Below are positions 22,939-32,471 of a DNA stretch of 64,000 nt, piece by piece. This DNA comes from Sphingomonas sp. HMP6 (GTDB lineage: Bacteria; Pseudomonadota; Alphaproteobacteria; Sphingomonadales; Sphingomonadaceae). A program made the position numbers and the translations under genes. Every line of letters begins with the position of its first letter. Position 1 is the first letter of the stretch. The notes below the pieces were generated by a model. That model did not search any database. It was not told the DNA's origin and worked only from the letters and a program-made list of their open reading frames with translations. Location: contig NZ_AP022672.1 in NCBI RefSeq assembly GCF_013374095.1, forward strand, positions 2,559,501 to 2,623,500. Reading direction: 5' to 3'.

Positions 22939-24449
22939 GCACCGCTGCCGATCGTGACCTCTATCTGGCCTCGCTCAGGGCATCGCTCGCGCGTCCCGCG
23001 AAGCCCGAGCGGGCGGTTGCGGCGGTCGGTGCGGAGGCGCTGAAGACCGGCGCGTTCTGGAACCGGCTCGGCACCGCGTTCCTGCCCTTCGCCGATGTTG
23101 CGACCAAGGAATTGCCGCTCAGCCGCTTGCTCAGGCTCTCGCTGTTTCAGGTTTCGGTCGGCATGGCGGCGGTCCTGCTGACCGGCACGCTCAACCGCGT
23201 GATGATCGTCGAACTCGGCATGTCGGCCTCGGTGGTCGCCGCGATGGTCTCGCTACCCTTGCTGTTCGCGCCGCTGCGTGCGCTGGTCGGCTTCAAATCC
23301 GACCATCACAATTCGCTGCTCGGGTGGAAGCGCGTTCCCTATATCTGGTTCGGCACGATGCTGCAGTTCGGCGGCTTCGCGATCCTGCCCTTCGCTTTGC
23401 TCGTCATGTCCGGTGGCGGCCAGGGTTCACCGATGTTCGGCCAGATCGCCGCCGCGCTTGGTTTCCTGTTCATCGGCGCCGGCATGCACACGACGCAGAC
23501 CGCCGGCCTCGCGCTCGCGACCGATCTGGCGACCGCGGAGAACCGGCCCCGCGTCGTCGCCTTGCTCTATGTCATGCTGCTGCTCGGTATGATGATCAGC
23601 GCGCTGATCATCGGCCAGCTCCTGACTGATTTCTCGGCGACCCGGCTGGTCCAGATCGTGTCGACCGTCGCGGTGATGACGGTGATCCTCAACGTCGTCG
23701 CCTTGTGGAAGCAGGAGGCGCGCAATCGCGGCGCGATGACGCCGCGCGACGCACGACCGGCATTTCGCGATACGTGGCGGCACTTCATCGCCCAGCCCAA
23801 GACGCTGCGGCTGTTGGTCGCGGTCGGGCTCGGCTCGGCGGCATTCAGCATGCAGGACGTTCTGCTGGAACCCTATGGCGGCCAGATCCTGGGTCTTTCG
23901 GTCGGCGCGACGACTTCGCTCACCGCCTTGTGGGCGATGGGCATGCTGACCGGCTTCGGGCTCGCCGCGCGCGCCTTGGGTCGCGGCGGCGAGCCCAACC
24001 GGCTCGCCGGCTTCGGCGCGACCGCCGGGATCGGCGCGTTCCTGTGCGTGCTGTTCGCCGGACCGATCGGGTCGGCACCGCTCCTCGCGGTCGGCGCGAT
24101 CATCATCGGCTTTGGCGGCGGGCTGTTTTCGGTCGGCACGCTGACGGCGGCGATGGGTATTTCGGACGAGGGCCGGACCGGCCTCGCGCTTGGTGCCTGG
24201 GGCGCGGTGCAGGCGACCTGTGGCGGCATCGCCATCGCCATTGGCGCCTTCGCGCGCGACCTGATCTCGGCGGCGGCGGTGGCGCACGATCTGGGGACGA
24301 CGCTCGCCGTGCCGACCACCGGCTATGCCTTTGTGTACTGTGTAGAGATCGTGTTGTTGTTGGCGACGCTGGTGGCGCTGGGGCCATTGGTTCGCGTTCG
24401 CGAGAATAAACCCACGCTGCGTTTCGGCCTCACCGAATTTCCCATTTGA
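22935..24449 (+). CDS. lhaA: LH1 complex assembly protein LhaA (PucC family)
   Basis: 504 residues, about 12 membrane helices, PucC/LhaA-type major-facilitator relative required for LH1 assembly around the reaction centre. Features: an amphipathic N-terminus of about 60 residues, then LLTGTLNRVMIVELGMSASV, GFKSDHHNSLLGWKRVPYIW and AFSMQDVLLEPYGGQILGLS. It sits directly upstream of puhA, its standard location, and its GTG overlaps the bchM stop by four bases. The second family member at 9337-10662 lacks the N-terminal extension and lies in the orf428 position, so this copy is the LhaA orthologue. Confidence 0.95.
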   Translation: MSTAADRDLYLASLRASLARPAKPERAVAAVGAEALKTGAFWNRLGTAFLPFADVATKELPLSRLLRLSLFQVSVGMAAVLLTGTLNRVMIVELGMSASVVAAMVSLPLLFAPLRALVGFKSDHHNSLLGWKRVPYIWFGTMLQFGGFAILPFALLVMSGGGQGSPMFGQIAAALGFLFIGAGMHTTQTAGLALATDLATAENRPRVVALLYVMLLLGMMISALIIGQLLTDFSATRLVQIVSTVAVMTVILNVVALWKQEARNRGAMTPRDARPAFRDTWRHFIAQPKTLRLLVAVGLGSAAFSMQDVLLEPYGGQILGLSVGATTSLTALWAMGMLTGFGLAARALGRGGEPNRLAGFGATAGIGAFLCVLFAGPIGSAPLLAVGAIIIGFGGGLFSVGTLTAAMGISDEGRTGLALGAWGAVQATCGGIAIAIGAFARDLISAAAVAHDLGTTLAVPTTGYAFVYCVEIVLLLATLVALGPLVRVRENKPTLRFGLTEFPI

Positions 24450-24470
24450 TGGAATGCGAAGGATAGTGTC

Positions 24471-25244
24471 ATGAACCTGCAACTGACCAACGGGATCGAC
24501 GTCGCTTTAGTCGTACTGAACGCGTTCTTTCTCTTCTTCGTGGGACTGGTGTTTTACCTGCGCCGCGAGGATCGCCGCGAGGGCTATCCGCTCGAACATG
24601 AGCTGACCGGCCGAATCGAGAGCGAGGGCGGGATGCTGTCCACTGCCCCCACCAAATTCTTCAAGCTGCCCTTCGGCCATGGCACCGTCAGCGCGCCGAC
24701 CAAGGGCCGCGAGCCGGTTACTGTGCCGGGCGCGCGCAAGTCCGACTGGTTCCCAGGTGCTCCGATCGAACCGACCGGCAACCCGCTGGTCGACGGCGTC
24801 GGCCCCGCTGCCTGGGCAGAACGCGCCAAGCAGCCCGATCTCGACTGGGAAGGCCATGCGCGGATCGTGCCGCTGAGCGCCGCCGCAGGCTTCTTCATCG
24901 CCCGCCAGGACGCCGATCCGCGCGGCTACACAGTAGTCGGTTGTGACGGCGAGGTCGCCGGCACCGTCAGCGAAGTCTGGGTCGACAAAGCGGATCGCCT
25001 GATCCGCTATCTCGAAGTCGAGATTGCAGGCGGGCGCCATGTGCTCGCGCCCATGACGATGGCCACGATCGCCCGTTCAAAGAGCAGGATTACGGTCGAC
25101 GCCGTCACCGCCGCGCAGTTTTCGGACGCGCCCGCGATCGAAGGGACTGGCGTCATCACGCTGTATGAGGAAGAACGTGTCCAGGCCTATTTCGGTGGCG
25201 GCTATCTCTACGCTACCCCAGCCCGCTCGGAGCCGCTGATATGA
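24471..25244 (+). CDS. puhA: photosynthetic reaction centre H subunit
   Basis: 257 residues. One N-terminal membrane helix (VALVVLNAFFLFFVGLVFYL), then RREDRREGYPLE at the cytoplasmic face. A beta-rich PRC-barrel domain follows, with GTVSEVWVDKADRLIRYLEV and the C-terminal ITLYEEERVQAYFGGG. It caps the reaction centre LM core and guides proton transfer to QB. An AAGGA ribosome-binding site precedes the ATG, with 21 bases after lhaA. It is followed by the assembly genes puhB and puhC with ATGA overlaps. Typical length. Confidence 0.97.
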   Translation: MNLQLTNGIDVALVVLNAFFLFFVGLVFYLRREDRREGYPLEHELTGRIESEGGMLSTAPTKFFKLPFGHGTVSAPTKGREPVTVPGARKSDWFPGAPIEPTGNPLVDGVGPAAWAERAKQPDLDWEGHARIVPLSAAAGFFIARQDADPRGYTVVGCDGEVAGTVSEVWVDKADRLIRYLEVEIAGGRHVLAPMTMATIARSKSRITVDAVTAAQFSDAPAIEGTGVITLYEEERVQAYFGGGYLYATPARSEPLI

Positions 25245-25894
25245 GAACCGAATATGAATCGGAGCCGATCCCGGGCCTGCCCGGTCTGCTGCCAAAGGGT
25301 GAGACTATCATCTGGCAGGGATCACCGAACTGGCGGGTGCTCGCTCGCACAGCGTTCCACACGCGGCTGATCACCGGATATTTCGCGGCGCTAACCGCGT
25401 TCGCCCTGGCCAATGCCGTCTGGCACGGCGTTACCGGCCTGGCCGATCTCTCGGGCGTGGCGATCACGGTGGCCGGCGCGGTGATTGGTGTTGGGTTGCT
25501 GCACCTGCTCGCCTGGGCCACGGCGCGCGCGACCATCTACACCCTGACCGATCGGCGTATCGTGCTGCGAATCGGGATCGCGCTGCCCAAGTGCATCAAC
25601 CTGCCGCTTAACATCATCGGCAATGTGGATTTGCGCGAGCGGATGGAAGGCACCGGCGATCTGGCGATCAAGCTGACCAGCCAGCAACGGCTCGGCTATG
25701 TCGCCTTGTGGCCGCACGCGCGCCCCTGGCACGTCAGCGAGCCGCAGCCGATGCTGCGCGCCGTCCCGGATATTCAGGCGGTGGCGACGATGCTGGCGCG
25801 CGCTTGCCTAACGATCCAGACCGACGGCCGCGTCGTCCCGATTGAAGCAGCAAGCCGCATGAGCGCGGTGACCGAGCAGGCAGAAGCCGCATGA
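25241..25894 (+). CDS. puhB: photosynthetic complex assembly protein PuhB
   Basis: 217 residues. N-terminal conserved stretch LPGLLPKGETIIWQGSPNWR, three membrane segments, then a PH-like domain around YTLTDRRIVLRIGIALPKCI and a cytoplasmic tail. PuhB is needed for efficient reaction centre assembly. The ATG overlaps the puhA stop by four bases, and its stop overlaps puhC likewise. Identification rests on family sequence plus position. Confidence 0.94.
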   Translation: MRTEYESEPIPGLPGLLPKGETIIWQGSPNWRVLARTAFHTRLITGYFAALTAFALANAVWHGVTGLADLSGVAITVAGAVIGVGLLHLLAWATARATIYTLTDRRIVLRIGIALPKCINLPLNIIGNVDLRERMEGTGDLAIKLTSQQRLGYVALWPHARPWHVSEPQPMLRAVPDIQAVATMLARACLTIQTDGRVVPIEAASRMSAVTEQAEAA

Positions 25895-26421
25895 ACACGA
25901 CCCACAGCGATCACGTCGACGTCCCGCGTGGCGCGCTGATCATGGCCGGCGCGCTGGTCGCGATGGCGATCACCGCGACCAGCATCATGCGCATCGCGCA
26001 AGTTCCGCCGACCGCGTCACCAGCCCTACTGCGTGCGGCGGAGCATGCGCAGATCGTCAAGACGCGCAACCTGCGCTTCAGCGATCGCCCGGATGGCGCG
26101 GTCGAGATTCAGGATGTCGGCACCGGCCAGACCGCACTGATGTTAGAGCGCGGAAGCAATAGCGGCTTTATCCGCGGCGTCATGCGCGGGCTCGCACGCG
26201 AGCGGCGGATGAACGGCGTGGGCGCCGACGCACCCTTCACGCTCACGCTGTGGACCGATCGTCAATTGTCGCTGACCGACACTGTGACGGGCCGCTCGAT
26301 CGAACTGAACGCGTTCGGATCGACCAACCGCGCCACCTTCGTCGATTTGCTGATGCGGCCCGAAGCGCGCCCTGTCGCACCGATCGCGGCGTCCCCTGCA
26401 GCTGGTGGAGCGCGCAGCTAA
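25891..26421 (+). CDS. puhC: photosynthetic complex assembly protein PuhC
   Basis: 176 residues. A short cytoplasmic N-terminus is followed by one membrane helix (GALIMAGALVAMAITATSIM) and a periplasmic domain with LRFSDRPDGAVEIQDVGTGQ and GFIRGVMRGLARERR. PuhC promotes LH1-reaction centre organisation. It overlaps puhB by four bases and shares one base with the next start (TAATG). A short Ala/Pro tail ends the protein. Confidence 0.94.
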   Translation: MNTTHSDHVDVPRGALIMAGALVAMAITATSIMRIAQVPPTASPALLRAAEHAQIVKTRNLRFSDRPDGAVEIQDVGTGQTALMLERGSNSGFIRGVMRGLARERRMNGVGADAPFTLTLWTDRQLSLTDTVTGRSIELNAFGSTNRATFVDLLMRPEARPVAPIAASPAAGGARS

Positions 26422-26717
26422 TGCTCGCGCTCGCCCGCACGCGCTTCGATACGCCCTGCCGGATCGAGGTGGAGCATAGCGACGAGCATTTCCACGCGCA
26501 TGTCGAACTTGCCGATGGCGTGCCGATCTTCCCGGGCGACAAAGTGCGCGTGCATGGCGACCCGATCGTCGTCGGTTTCGGCGAGAGCGCGGTGTTCAAC
26601 CGCACCGCAACGGTGGAACGCGCGACCGCGATCGAGCGGCTGTGGACCAAATTCGCCGGTCATTTCGAAATGACCGAATTGTACGAAGTCAGCTTTACGC
26701 CCCGGAGGACCGCATGA
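26421..26717 (+). CDS. conserved-position protein of unknown function between puhC and acsF
   Basis: 98 residues, soluble and not membrane-spanning. It contains a His/Glu-rich stretch ([15 protein letters not shown], about 15-29), a small beta-barrel-like segment ([19 protein letters not shown]) and ends in [11 protein letters not shown]. The start overlaps the puhC stop by one base and the stop overlaps acsF by four, so it is fully embedded in the operon. The location between puhC and the oxygen-dependent cyclase suggests a helper for cyclase or reaction centre assembly. I do not recognise a domain. The His/Glu cluster could bind metal, which is speculation. Confidence 0.85.
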   Translation: MLALARTRFDTPCRIEVEHSDEHFHAHVELADGVPIFPGDKVRVHGDPIVVGFGESAVFNRTATVERATAIERLWTKFAGHFEMTELYEVSFTPRRTA

Positions 26718-27778
26718 ACGCCGTCACAAAGATCAAGGCAGCGCCCGACACGATGGCGATCGCGCGCGAGAACACCGTTCTCTCGCCGCGTTTCTACACC
26801 ACCGATTTCGTGGCGATGGACAAGATTGACGTTACCCCGGTGCGCGCCGAATGGGACAAGTTGATCGCCGAAATGGTGGCCGACCCCAACAAGCTGCATT
26901 TCAAGCGCACCAACCAGTTCGACGGCGTGATCGAAAGCCTGCCAGACGGCCTGCGTGAGGAGTTCATCGATTTCCTGGTGAGCTCGTTGACCGCCGAATT
27001 CTCGGGCTGCATCCTGTACGCCGAGATCCAGAAGCGCGCGAAGAACCCCGACATCAAGCAGCTTTTCCGCCTGATGAGCCGCGACGAGAGCCGCCATGCC
27101 GGCTTCATCAACGACACGCTGAAGGATGCCGATATCGGCGTCGATCTCAGCTTCCTGACCAAGACCAAGAAATACACCTATTTCCGGCCGAAATTCATCT
27201 TCTATGCGACCTATCTGTCCGAGAAGATCGGCTATGCGCGCTACATCACGATCTACCGGCACCTCGCGCGCCACCCGGAGCTGCGCTTCCATCCGATCTT
27301 CAATTGGTTCGAGGAGTGGTGCAACGATGAGTTCCGCCACGGCGAGGCATTCGCGCTGCTGATGCGCAACGACCCCAAGCTGCTGAGCGGCCACAACACA
27401 TTGTGGGTCCGCTTCTTCCTGGTGGCGGTCTATGCGACAATGTACGTGCGCGATCACAATCGCCCGCAATTCCACAAGGCGCTGGGCATCGATCCGAAGG
27501 ATTATGATTTCCAGGTCTTCCGCGTCTGTTCGGAAATCACCAAGCAGGTGTTCCCGATGACGCTCGACACCGACAGCCCGGCATTCCGTGCCGGGCTCGA
27601 GCGGATGCGCAAGACTGCACTCGCGATCGACGCGGCGAAGGCGCAGGGCGGCGTGATCGGGGGACTGAAGAAGATCGGACTGATCGCTGCGGCCGGGGTC
27701 AATTTTGCGCGGCTCTATTTCCACCCGGTGGTCAGCAACGCGTTGCCCGCACAGATCCGGCTGGTGCCGGTCTGGTGA
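26714..27778 (+). CDS. acsF: Mg-protoporphyrin IX monomethyl ester oxidative cyclase (aerobic)
   Basis: 354 residues. AcsF is the diiron enzyme that forms ring E with O2. The diiron ligand motifs are visible: [23 protein letters not shown] and [13 protein letters not shown]. The ATG at 26714 overlaps the preceding stop. No oxygen-independent cyclase (bchE) is in the window, so bacteriochlorophyll synthesis here appears to depend on oxygen, as expected for an aerobic phototroph. The small subunit BciE seen in some alphaproteobacteria was not recognised, though the 98-residue neighbour is untested for such a role. Confidence 0.96.
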   Translation: MNAVTKIKAAPDTMAIARENTVLSPRFYTTDFVAMDKIDVTPVRAEWDKLIAEMVADPNKLHFKRTNQFDGVIESLPDGLREEFIDFLVSSLTAEFSGCILYAEIQKRAKNPDIKQLFRLMSRDESRHAGFINDTLKDADIGVDLSFLTKTKKYTYFRPKFIFYATYLSEKIGYARYITIYRHLARHPELRFHPIFNWFEEWCNDEFRHGEAFALLMRNDPKLLSGHNTLWVRFFLVAVYATMYVRDHNRPQFHKALGIDPKDYDFQVFRVCSEITKQVFPMTLDTDSPAFRAGLERMRKTALAIDAAKAQGGVIGGLKKIGLIAAAGVNFARLYFHPVVSNALPAQIRLVPVW

Positions 27779-28566
27779 CCGTTCCGCCGCTCATCTTTGC
27801 CCTGGTGATGTGGTTCGTCGGGACGGCGGCGGTCGTCTGGCTCGACAGTCGTTCGCGCGACACGTTCGCGACCAGCTTCAGGCTCGCCGGCGTGGCCGCA
27901 TTGATCGCGCTCGGTGCCGTCTGGCAAAGTGCTGGCGATGCGACCTGGGTCGGATCCTATATTGGCTTCGGCGCAGCCATCGTCATGTGGGGATGGCACG
28001 AGATGGGCTTCCTGATGGGTTTCGTGGCGGGGCCCAACAAGGCACCCTGCCCACCCGACGCGGTCGGCTGGACGCGGTTGAAGCTCGCGACCAACACCGT
28101 GATCCATCACGAAATATCGATTGCGATCAACGCGGTAGTGCTGTTCGCTTTATGCTGGGGCCAGGCCAATCAGGCGGCGCCGCTCACCTTCTTGCTGCTG
28201 TTCGTGTTACGGCTCAGCGCCAAGTTCAACCTGTATCTGGGCGTGCCCAATTTGAGCGACGAAGTGTTCCCGGAACACCTCGCCTATCTCAAGAGCTATT
28301 TCCGCGTGCGCGCGATGAACCCGTTGTTTCCGTTCGCGGTTACGGGCTGGGTCGCGATCACGATCTGGTCGTGGTTCGCCGCCGAAGCCTCGCCCGCCAA
28401 TAGCGGTGCGGCCGCCACCGCGACCTTGCTCGCGGGGCTGGCGGCGCTCGGCGTCGTCGAGCATTTGTTCCTTGTGTTGCCCATGCGAGATGCCAAGATG
28501 TGGACGTGGGCTTCATCCACCAAAAAAACGCAGGCGCAGCCGGTAAAACCGGTCGTAGCCGAATAG
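27775..28566 (+). CDS. puhE: photosynthetic complex assembly protein PuhE
   Basis: 263 residues, about seven membrane helices (PuhE/DUF3623 family) with [37 protein letters not shown] and [20 protein letters not shown]. PuhE influences reaction centre and bacteriochlorophyll levels in Rhodobacter. The GTG start overlaps the acsF stop (GTGA). It precedes hemA by 20 bases, the usual puhE-hemA arrangement of aerobic phototrophs. Confidence 0.94.
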   Translation: MTVPPLIFALVMWFVGTAAVVWLDSRSRDTFATSFRLAGVAALIALGAVWQSAGDATWVGSYIGFGAAIVMWGWHEMGFLMGFVAGPNKAPCPPDAVGWTRLKLATNTVIHHEISIAINAVVLFALCWGQANQAAPLTFLLLFVLRLSAKFNLYLGVPNLSDEVFPEHLAYLKSYFRVRAMNPLFPFAVTGWVAITIWSWFAAEASPANSGAAATATLLAGLAALGVVEHLFLVLPMRDAKMWTWASSTKKTQAQPVKPVVAE

Positions 28567-28586
28567 AATATCGGGAGGGTAGAGTA

Positions 28587-29807
28587 ATGGACTATCAGTC
28601 GTTTTTTCAGACCGAGCTCACGACGCTCAAGGACGATGGCCGTTACCGGATCTTCGCCGAACTCGAACGCCGCGCCGGTGCCTTTCCGCGCGCGCGGCAC
28701 CATGTCGAGGGCAACATCAACGATGTCACTGTTTGGTGCTCGAACGATTATCTCGGCATGGGGCAACACCCGTCCGTCCTCGCCGCGATGCACGAAACGC
28801 TCGATTCCTGCGGCGCGGGTGCCGGGGGCACCCGCAACATCTCCGGCACCACGCACCAGCACGTCCAGCTCGAGGCCGAACTCGCCGATCTGCACGGCAA
28901 GGAATCGGCGCTGCTGTTCACCTCGGGCTATGTTTCGAACTGGGCGGCACTCGGTACGCTCGCGTCGCGGATGCCGAACTGCGTCGTCCTGTCGGACGCG
29001 CTCAACCATGCCTCGATGATTGAGGGCATTCGCCACAGCCGTGCGCAATGCCTGCGCTTCAAGCATAACGACCCCGAGGATCTCGACCGGCTGCTCGCCA
29101 CGATCGAGCCGGGCCGCCCCAAGCTGGTCGCGTTCGAAAGCGTCTATTCGATGGACGGTGACATCGCGCCGATCGCCGAGATCCTCGACGTTTGCGAGAA
29201 GCATGGCGCACTGTCCTATATCGACGAAGTGCACGGCGTCGGGCTGTACGGCCCACGCGGCGGCGGCGTCGCCGAGCGCGAAGGGCTGATGGACCGGATC
29301 GATGTGATCGAGGGCACGCTCGGCAAGGCGTTCGGCGTGATGGGCGGTTATATCGCTGCCTCCGCCGCTCTTTGTGACTTCGTGCGCAGCTTCGCCAGCG
29401 GCTTCATCTTCTCAACGGCGCTGCCGCCAGCGATCGCCGCCGGTGCCTGCGCCAGCATTCGCCATCTGAAAACGAGCAGTGCCGAGCGCACCCAGCACCA
29501 GGAGCGCGTTGCGCATGTCCGCCGTCGGCTCGACATGATGGGCATCCCGACGCTCGACAATCCGAGCCACATCATTCCGATCATGGTCGGCGATGCCCAC
29601 AAGTGCAAAATGATCAGCGACTGGCTGCTTGAGCATCACGGCATTTACGTCCAGCCGATCAATTACCCGACCGTGCCGATGGGGACCGAGCGGCTGCGCA
29701 TCACGCCCTCGCCGGTGCATACCGACGGCGATGTCGACCGGCTGGTGACGGCGCTTTCCGAAATCTGGTCGCAATGCGCGCTCGCGCGGCGCGCGATGGC
29801 GGCATAA
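28587..29807 (+). CDS. hemA: 5-aminolevulinate synthase
   Basis: 406 residues, PLP enzyme condensing glycine and succinyl-CoA (Shemin pathway), first step of tetrapyrrole synthesis. Signature segments are [44 protein letters not shown] and the PLP lysine 247 in [14 protein letters not shown]. Good ribosome-binding site (GGGAGGG), 20 bases after puhE. Being inside the PGC lets it be raised with bacteriochlorophyll synthesis; whether a second hemA exists elsewhere cannot be told. Confidence 0.97.
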   Translation: MDYQSFFQTELTTLKDDGRYRIFAELERRAGAFPRARHHVEGNINDVTVWCSNDYLGMGQHPSVLAAMHETLDSCGAGAGGTRNISGTTHQHVQLEAELADLHGKESALLFTSGYVSNWAALGTLASRMPNCVVLSDALNHASMIEGIRHSRAQCLRFKHNDPEDLDRLLATIEPGRPKLVAFESVYSMDGDIAPIAEILDVCEKHGALSYIDEVHGVGLYGPRGGGVAEREGLMDRIDVIEGTLGKAFGVMGGYIAASAALCDFVRSFASGFIFSTALPPAIAAGACASIRHLKTSSAERTQHQERVAHVRRRLDMMGIPTLDNPSHIIPIMVGDAHKCKMISDWLLEHHGIYVQPINYPTVPMGTERLRITPSPVHTDGDVDRLVTALSEIWSQCALARRAMAA

Positions 29808-29841
29808 CCGACACGGTCGGCGGCGCGACGAAACCCGTTCG

Positions 29842-30582
29842 TTGCGCCCGCCGGGTTACCTCCCGTATCTGCCCCAGGCGGAGCCGATCGCGGTCGCCGA
29901 CAATCTCTGGGTCGTCGACGGCCCTGAGATTTCGTACCGCTTTGCCGGGCTGAAGCTGCCCTGCCCGACACGGATGACGGTCGTGCGGATTGGTGAAGCG
30001 CTATGGCTCCATTCACCGACAGAATATGCGCCCGATCTCGGCAAACGAATCGACGCTCTGGGCGATGTGACGTGGATCGTCGCGCCCAACAGTTTCCATT
30101 ACAGCCATATCGCCGACTGGGCCGCCGCCTATCCGGCCGCGGCGTGCCATGTCTCGCCCGACGTCATCGCGAAGCTACCGCCGCTGCCCGATCGCCCGAT
30201 CCCGCTTGGCGACGCGGCGTCCTCGGGCTGGCGCGACGATCTGGAGCAACTGCATGTCGATCTCGGCGGTTTCGTCGAAACGCTCTTTTTCCACCGCCCC
30301 AGCGCCACGCTGATCGTGACCGATCTGGTGCAGAATTTCGAAGCCGAGCGGATTCCCAATCCCTTCCTCCGCACGGTCTTGCGCATCGGTGGCTCCACCG
30401 GCCCGGGTGGGCAAACCTCGCTCGATGTGCGCATGGCCGCACGCGGCCACCGCGATCGCGCGCGCGATGCGCTGGCGCACATTTTGCGCTGGGCACCGCA
30501 GCGAATCATCCTGTCGCATGGCAAAGGCTTTGACCGTGACATCACCGCCGAGCTGCAGCGCGCCTTTCGCTGGGCGACCTAA
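29842..30582 (+). CDS. DUF4336-like metallo-hydrolase-fold protein
   Basis: 246 residues. Resembles DUF4336 proteins, which are related in fold to metallo-beta-lactamases. Visible are NLWVVDGPEISYRFAGLKLP, TRMTVVRIGEALWLHSPTEY, WIVAPNSFHYSHIADW and a late IILSHGKGF. The start is a TTG at 29842 without an obvious ribosome-binding site; the first in-frame ATG is 44 codons in, past conserved sequence. It lies 34 bases after hemA in the same direction, so may be the operon's last gene. Its stop overlaps the convergent membrane protein stop by four bases. Function unknown. Confidence 0.82.
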   Translation: MRPPGYLPYLPQAEPIAVADNLWVVDGPEISYRFAGLKLPCPTRMTVVRIGEALWLHSPTEYAPDLGKRIDALGDVTWIVAPNSFHYSHIADWAAAYPAAACHVSPDVIAKLPPLPDRPIPLGDAASSGWRDDLEQLHVDLGGFVETLFFHRPSATLIVTDLVQNFEAERIPNPFLRTVLRIGGSTGPGGQTSLDVRMAARGHRDRARDALAHILRWAPQRIILSHGKGFDRDITAELQRAFRWAT

Positions 30583-31301
30583 CGGATCTGCGGTGCGCGG
30601 CCGCTGGGGCCTGCCTTGCGCCCCTTCAGGGTGAAGGCAAGGATCAGCGCGACCCCGACCGTGCTGGGAATCGCCCAAATCAGCGGATTGAAGACATGGT
30701 CGGGTACCAGCCGGATTAGCCCAACCGACAGGAACGCCGTGTACGCCGAGATGCCCATGCCGAGCAAAGATCGGAAATGCTCGGCCACATGCGCGCCGCG
30801 CGCCACGTTCGGCCGCCAGATGTAGAAGAGCTGGGTGGCAACCGCGATCAGCCCGATCGTCGCAACCAGCGCCATCAGCGGTTCGCCCGTCATAAGCCCG
30901 TAGATGCCACAGTTGAGCGCCGAGACGGCTACTGCGGCAAAGAGCAATTGGTGCCGCGCCGTGCGCAAGCCCGCGCGGTTCGTGCGATGCCGGACGACCG
31001 ACAGGCCGTAGTCGGCAAAGCTGATCGTCAAAATGCCGAGGTAGAGCATCATCCAGCCGAACAGACCGCGGAACAGCACGCGATCGGTGATCATCGGCAG
31101 CCGCTGCTCTGGGCCATATAGCGACAGCAACGCCATCGCGACGGCGAGCGTCCCCGCGCCCATGAACGCTAGGCTTGCGACCCGGCCCCATTTGCGATGC
31201 GAAACGCCGCCCTTGCGCGCGGCGATCGGGATCCAGAAGCACATCAGTCCGGTCGCGCCGGCCAGGACGTGGAGGACGACGATGATCTCAAACAGTTTCA
31301 T
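30579..31301 (-). CDS. DUF2306-like integral membrane protein downstream of pufC
   Basis: 240 residues, seven or so helices. Begins MKLFEIIVVLHVLAGATGLM with HRKWGRVASLAFMGAG, reminiscent of DUF2306/YozB-type membrane proteins, and several helix His residues. It lies 42 bases after pufC on the same strand and may be transcribed with puf. Its stop overlaps that of the DUF4336-like gene. The two mark the junction where the puh half and the puf half of the cluster meet. No function assigned; a heme- or quinone-related role would be a guess. Confidence 0.82.
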   Translation of the reverse strand: MKLFEIIVVLHVLAGATGLMCFWIPIAARKGGVSHRKWGRVASLAFMGAGTLAVAMALLSLYGPEQRLPMITDRVLFRGLFGWMMLYLGILTISFADYGLSVVRHRTNRAGLRTARHQLLFAAVAVSALNCGIYGLMTGEPLMALVATIGLIAVATQLFYIWRPNVARGAHVAEHFRSLLGMGISAYTAFLSVGLIRLVPDHVFNPLIWAIPSTVGVALILAFTLKGRKAGPSGRAPQIR

Positions 31302-31343
31302 CGTGCCTCGACGGCCTGACCGGAAAGACGTATCGGGCGGGCG

Positions 31344-32471
31344 TCAGTTTCCGCCGGCGGCCGCACCCGCGGCCGGAGCAACCGCTGCCGTGGTCGTCGC
31401 GGCAGCCTGAGGCACGGGAGCCTCGGTCACCGGATTGACGGCGGGCACCACCTTCGCATTCCGCAGATACGGATAGTCGGGCAACATGCTGACTCCACCC
31501 AGCGGCTTGTTGAGGCCCTGGTGGCAGGTCGTGCAATTGACCTTGTACACGTCGCCATGCGGCCCCTTGCGGTTCGCCGGGAAGACTGACGTCAGCGACG
31601 TGATATAGGCTTCGTTGACGTTGCGCACCATGCGGATGCCATACCAGGCGGTAACGCGCTGTGGCCGACTGTTCGACCAGCTGCCGAACGAATCGGTGTT
31701 GTGACAGAAGGTGCAGTTCACGTTGAGCGCTGACGACATATGGACCATCAGGCCATAGGTCTTTTCGGTCCGCGCGATCGAGGCGCCGGCGGGCACCGTG
31801 CGCAGCGGCGTCTTGCCCGCGACGCGGATGTTGCCGTTTGCGCCGAGATAGGACGAGAAGCTGTCATAGGGCAGCGACGCATAGCCCGTGGTCGCGACCG
31901 GCGTGTTCTGCCCGTGCTTGTTGCCCATCGTCCGCATCGAATCGCCGGGCGCGTCGGCACGGGCCCACACGTTGCGCGGCACCGCATAGCCGCGGTGGCA
32001 CGTGTAGCAGGTTACGCCGGTGCCTTTGACGTGCGTCGACCAGTTGGTGTTGATGTTGAGGGTCATCTGCAACATCCGCCGCGCGACGACCTTGGTGTAT
32101 TTTTCGTCCGACGCCATATTCTCGGGATTGTGGCAGTAATTGCACCCGATCTTGTTGGCGTCGCCCGTCTTCGGCGCGACCCATTCGTTCATCGACGCCA
32201 TCAGATGGTTGAAGCGTTCGGCGCTGAGCGCGCCCGCAACCTTCACATTCTGATAGGTTTGCGCCGCGGTCGGCCCACCGTCCGCCGGCAGGGCGTAGGG
32301 TGGCGTTGGGATCGGCTGGGGGACCAGGCGTTTCGTGGCAGTGATCTGGTCGCCGCCGGTTCCGCGGTAGCCAGTCTGCTCGATCTTCTTCGGGCCGATT
32401 TCACAGCCACCCAAAGCGACGAGCAGGACTCCGCAGGTCAGGGACGAGGTGATGGTGGCGACGCGGATCAT
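31344..32471 (-). CDS. pufC: reaction centre tetraheme cytochrome c subunit
   Basis: 375 residues. Lipoprotein signal ends in LGGC (Cys 23). Four CxxCH heme motifs: CNYCH 110-114, CYTCH 155-159, CTFCH 253-257 and CTTCH 313-317, with Met-containing helices upstream of each as axial ligands. It sits on the periplasmic face and re-reduces the special pair. The C-terminus is an Ala/Thr/Pro-rich tail (about 346-375). The ATG overlaps the pufM stop (ATGA), so it is the last puf structural gene. Its presence separates this organism from Rhodobacter, which lacks pufC. Confidence 0.97.
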   Translation of the reverse strand: MIRVATITSSLTCGVLLVALGGCEIGPKKIEQTGYRGTGGDQITATKRLVPQPIPTPPYALPADGGPTAAQTYQNVKVAGALSAERFNHLMASMNEWVAPKTGDANKIGCNYCHNPENMASDEKYTKVVARRMLQMTLNINTNWSTHVKGTGVTCYTCHRGYAVPRNVWARADAPGDSMRTMGNKHGQNTPVATTGYASLPYDSFSSYLGANGNIRVAGKTPLRTVPAGASIARTEKTYGLMVHMSSALNVNCTFCHNTDSFGSWSNSRPQRVTAWYGIRMVRNVNEAYITSLTSVFPANRKGPHGDVYKVNCTTCHQGLNKPLGGVSMLPDYPYLRNAKVVPAVNPVTEAPVPQAAATTTAAVAPAAGAAAGGN

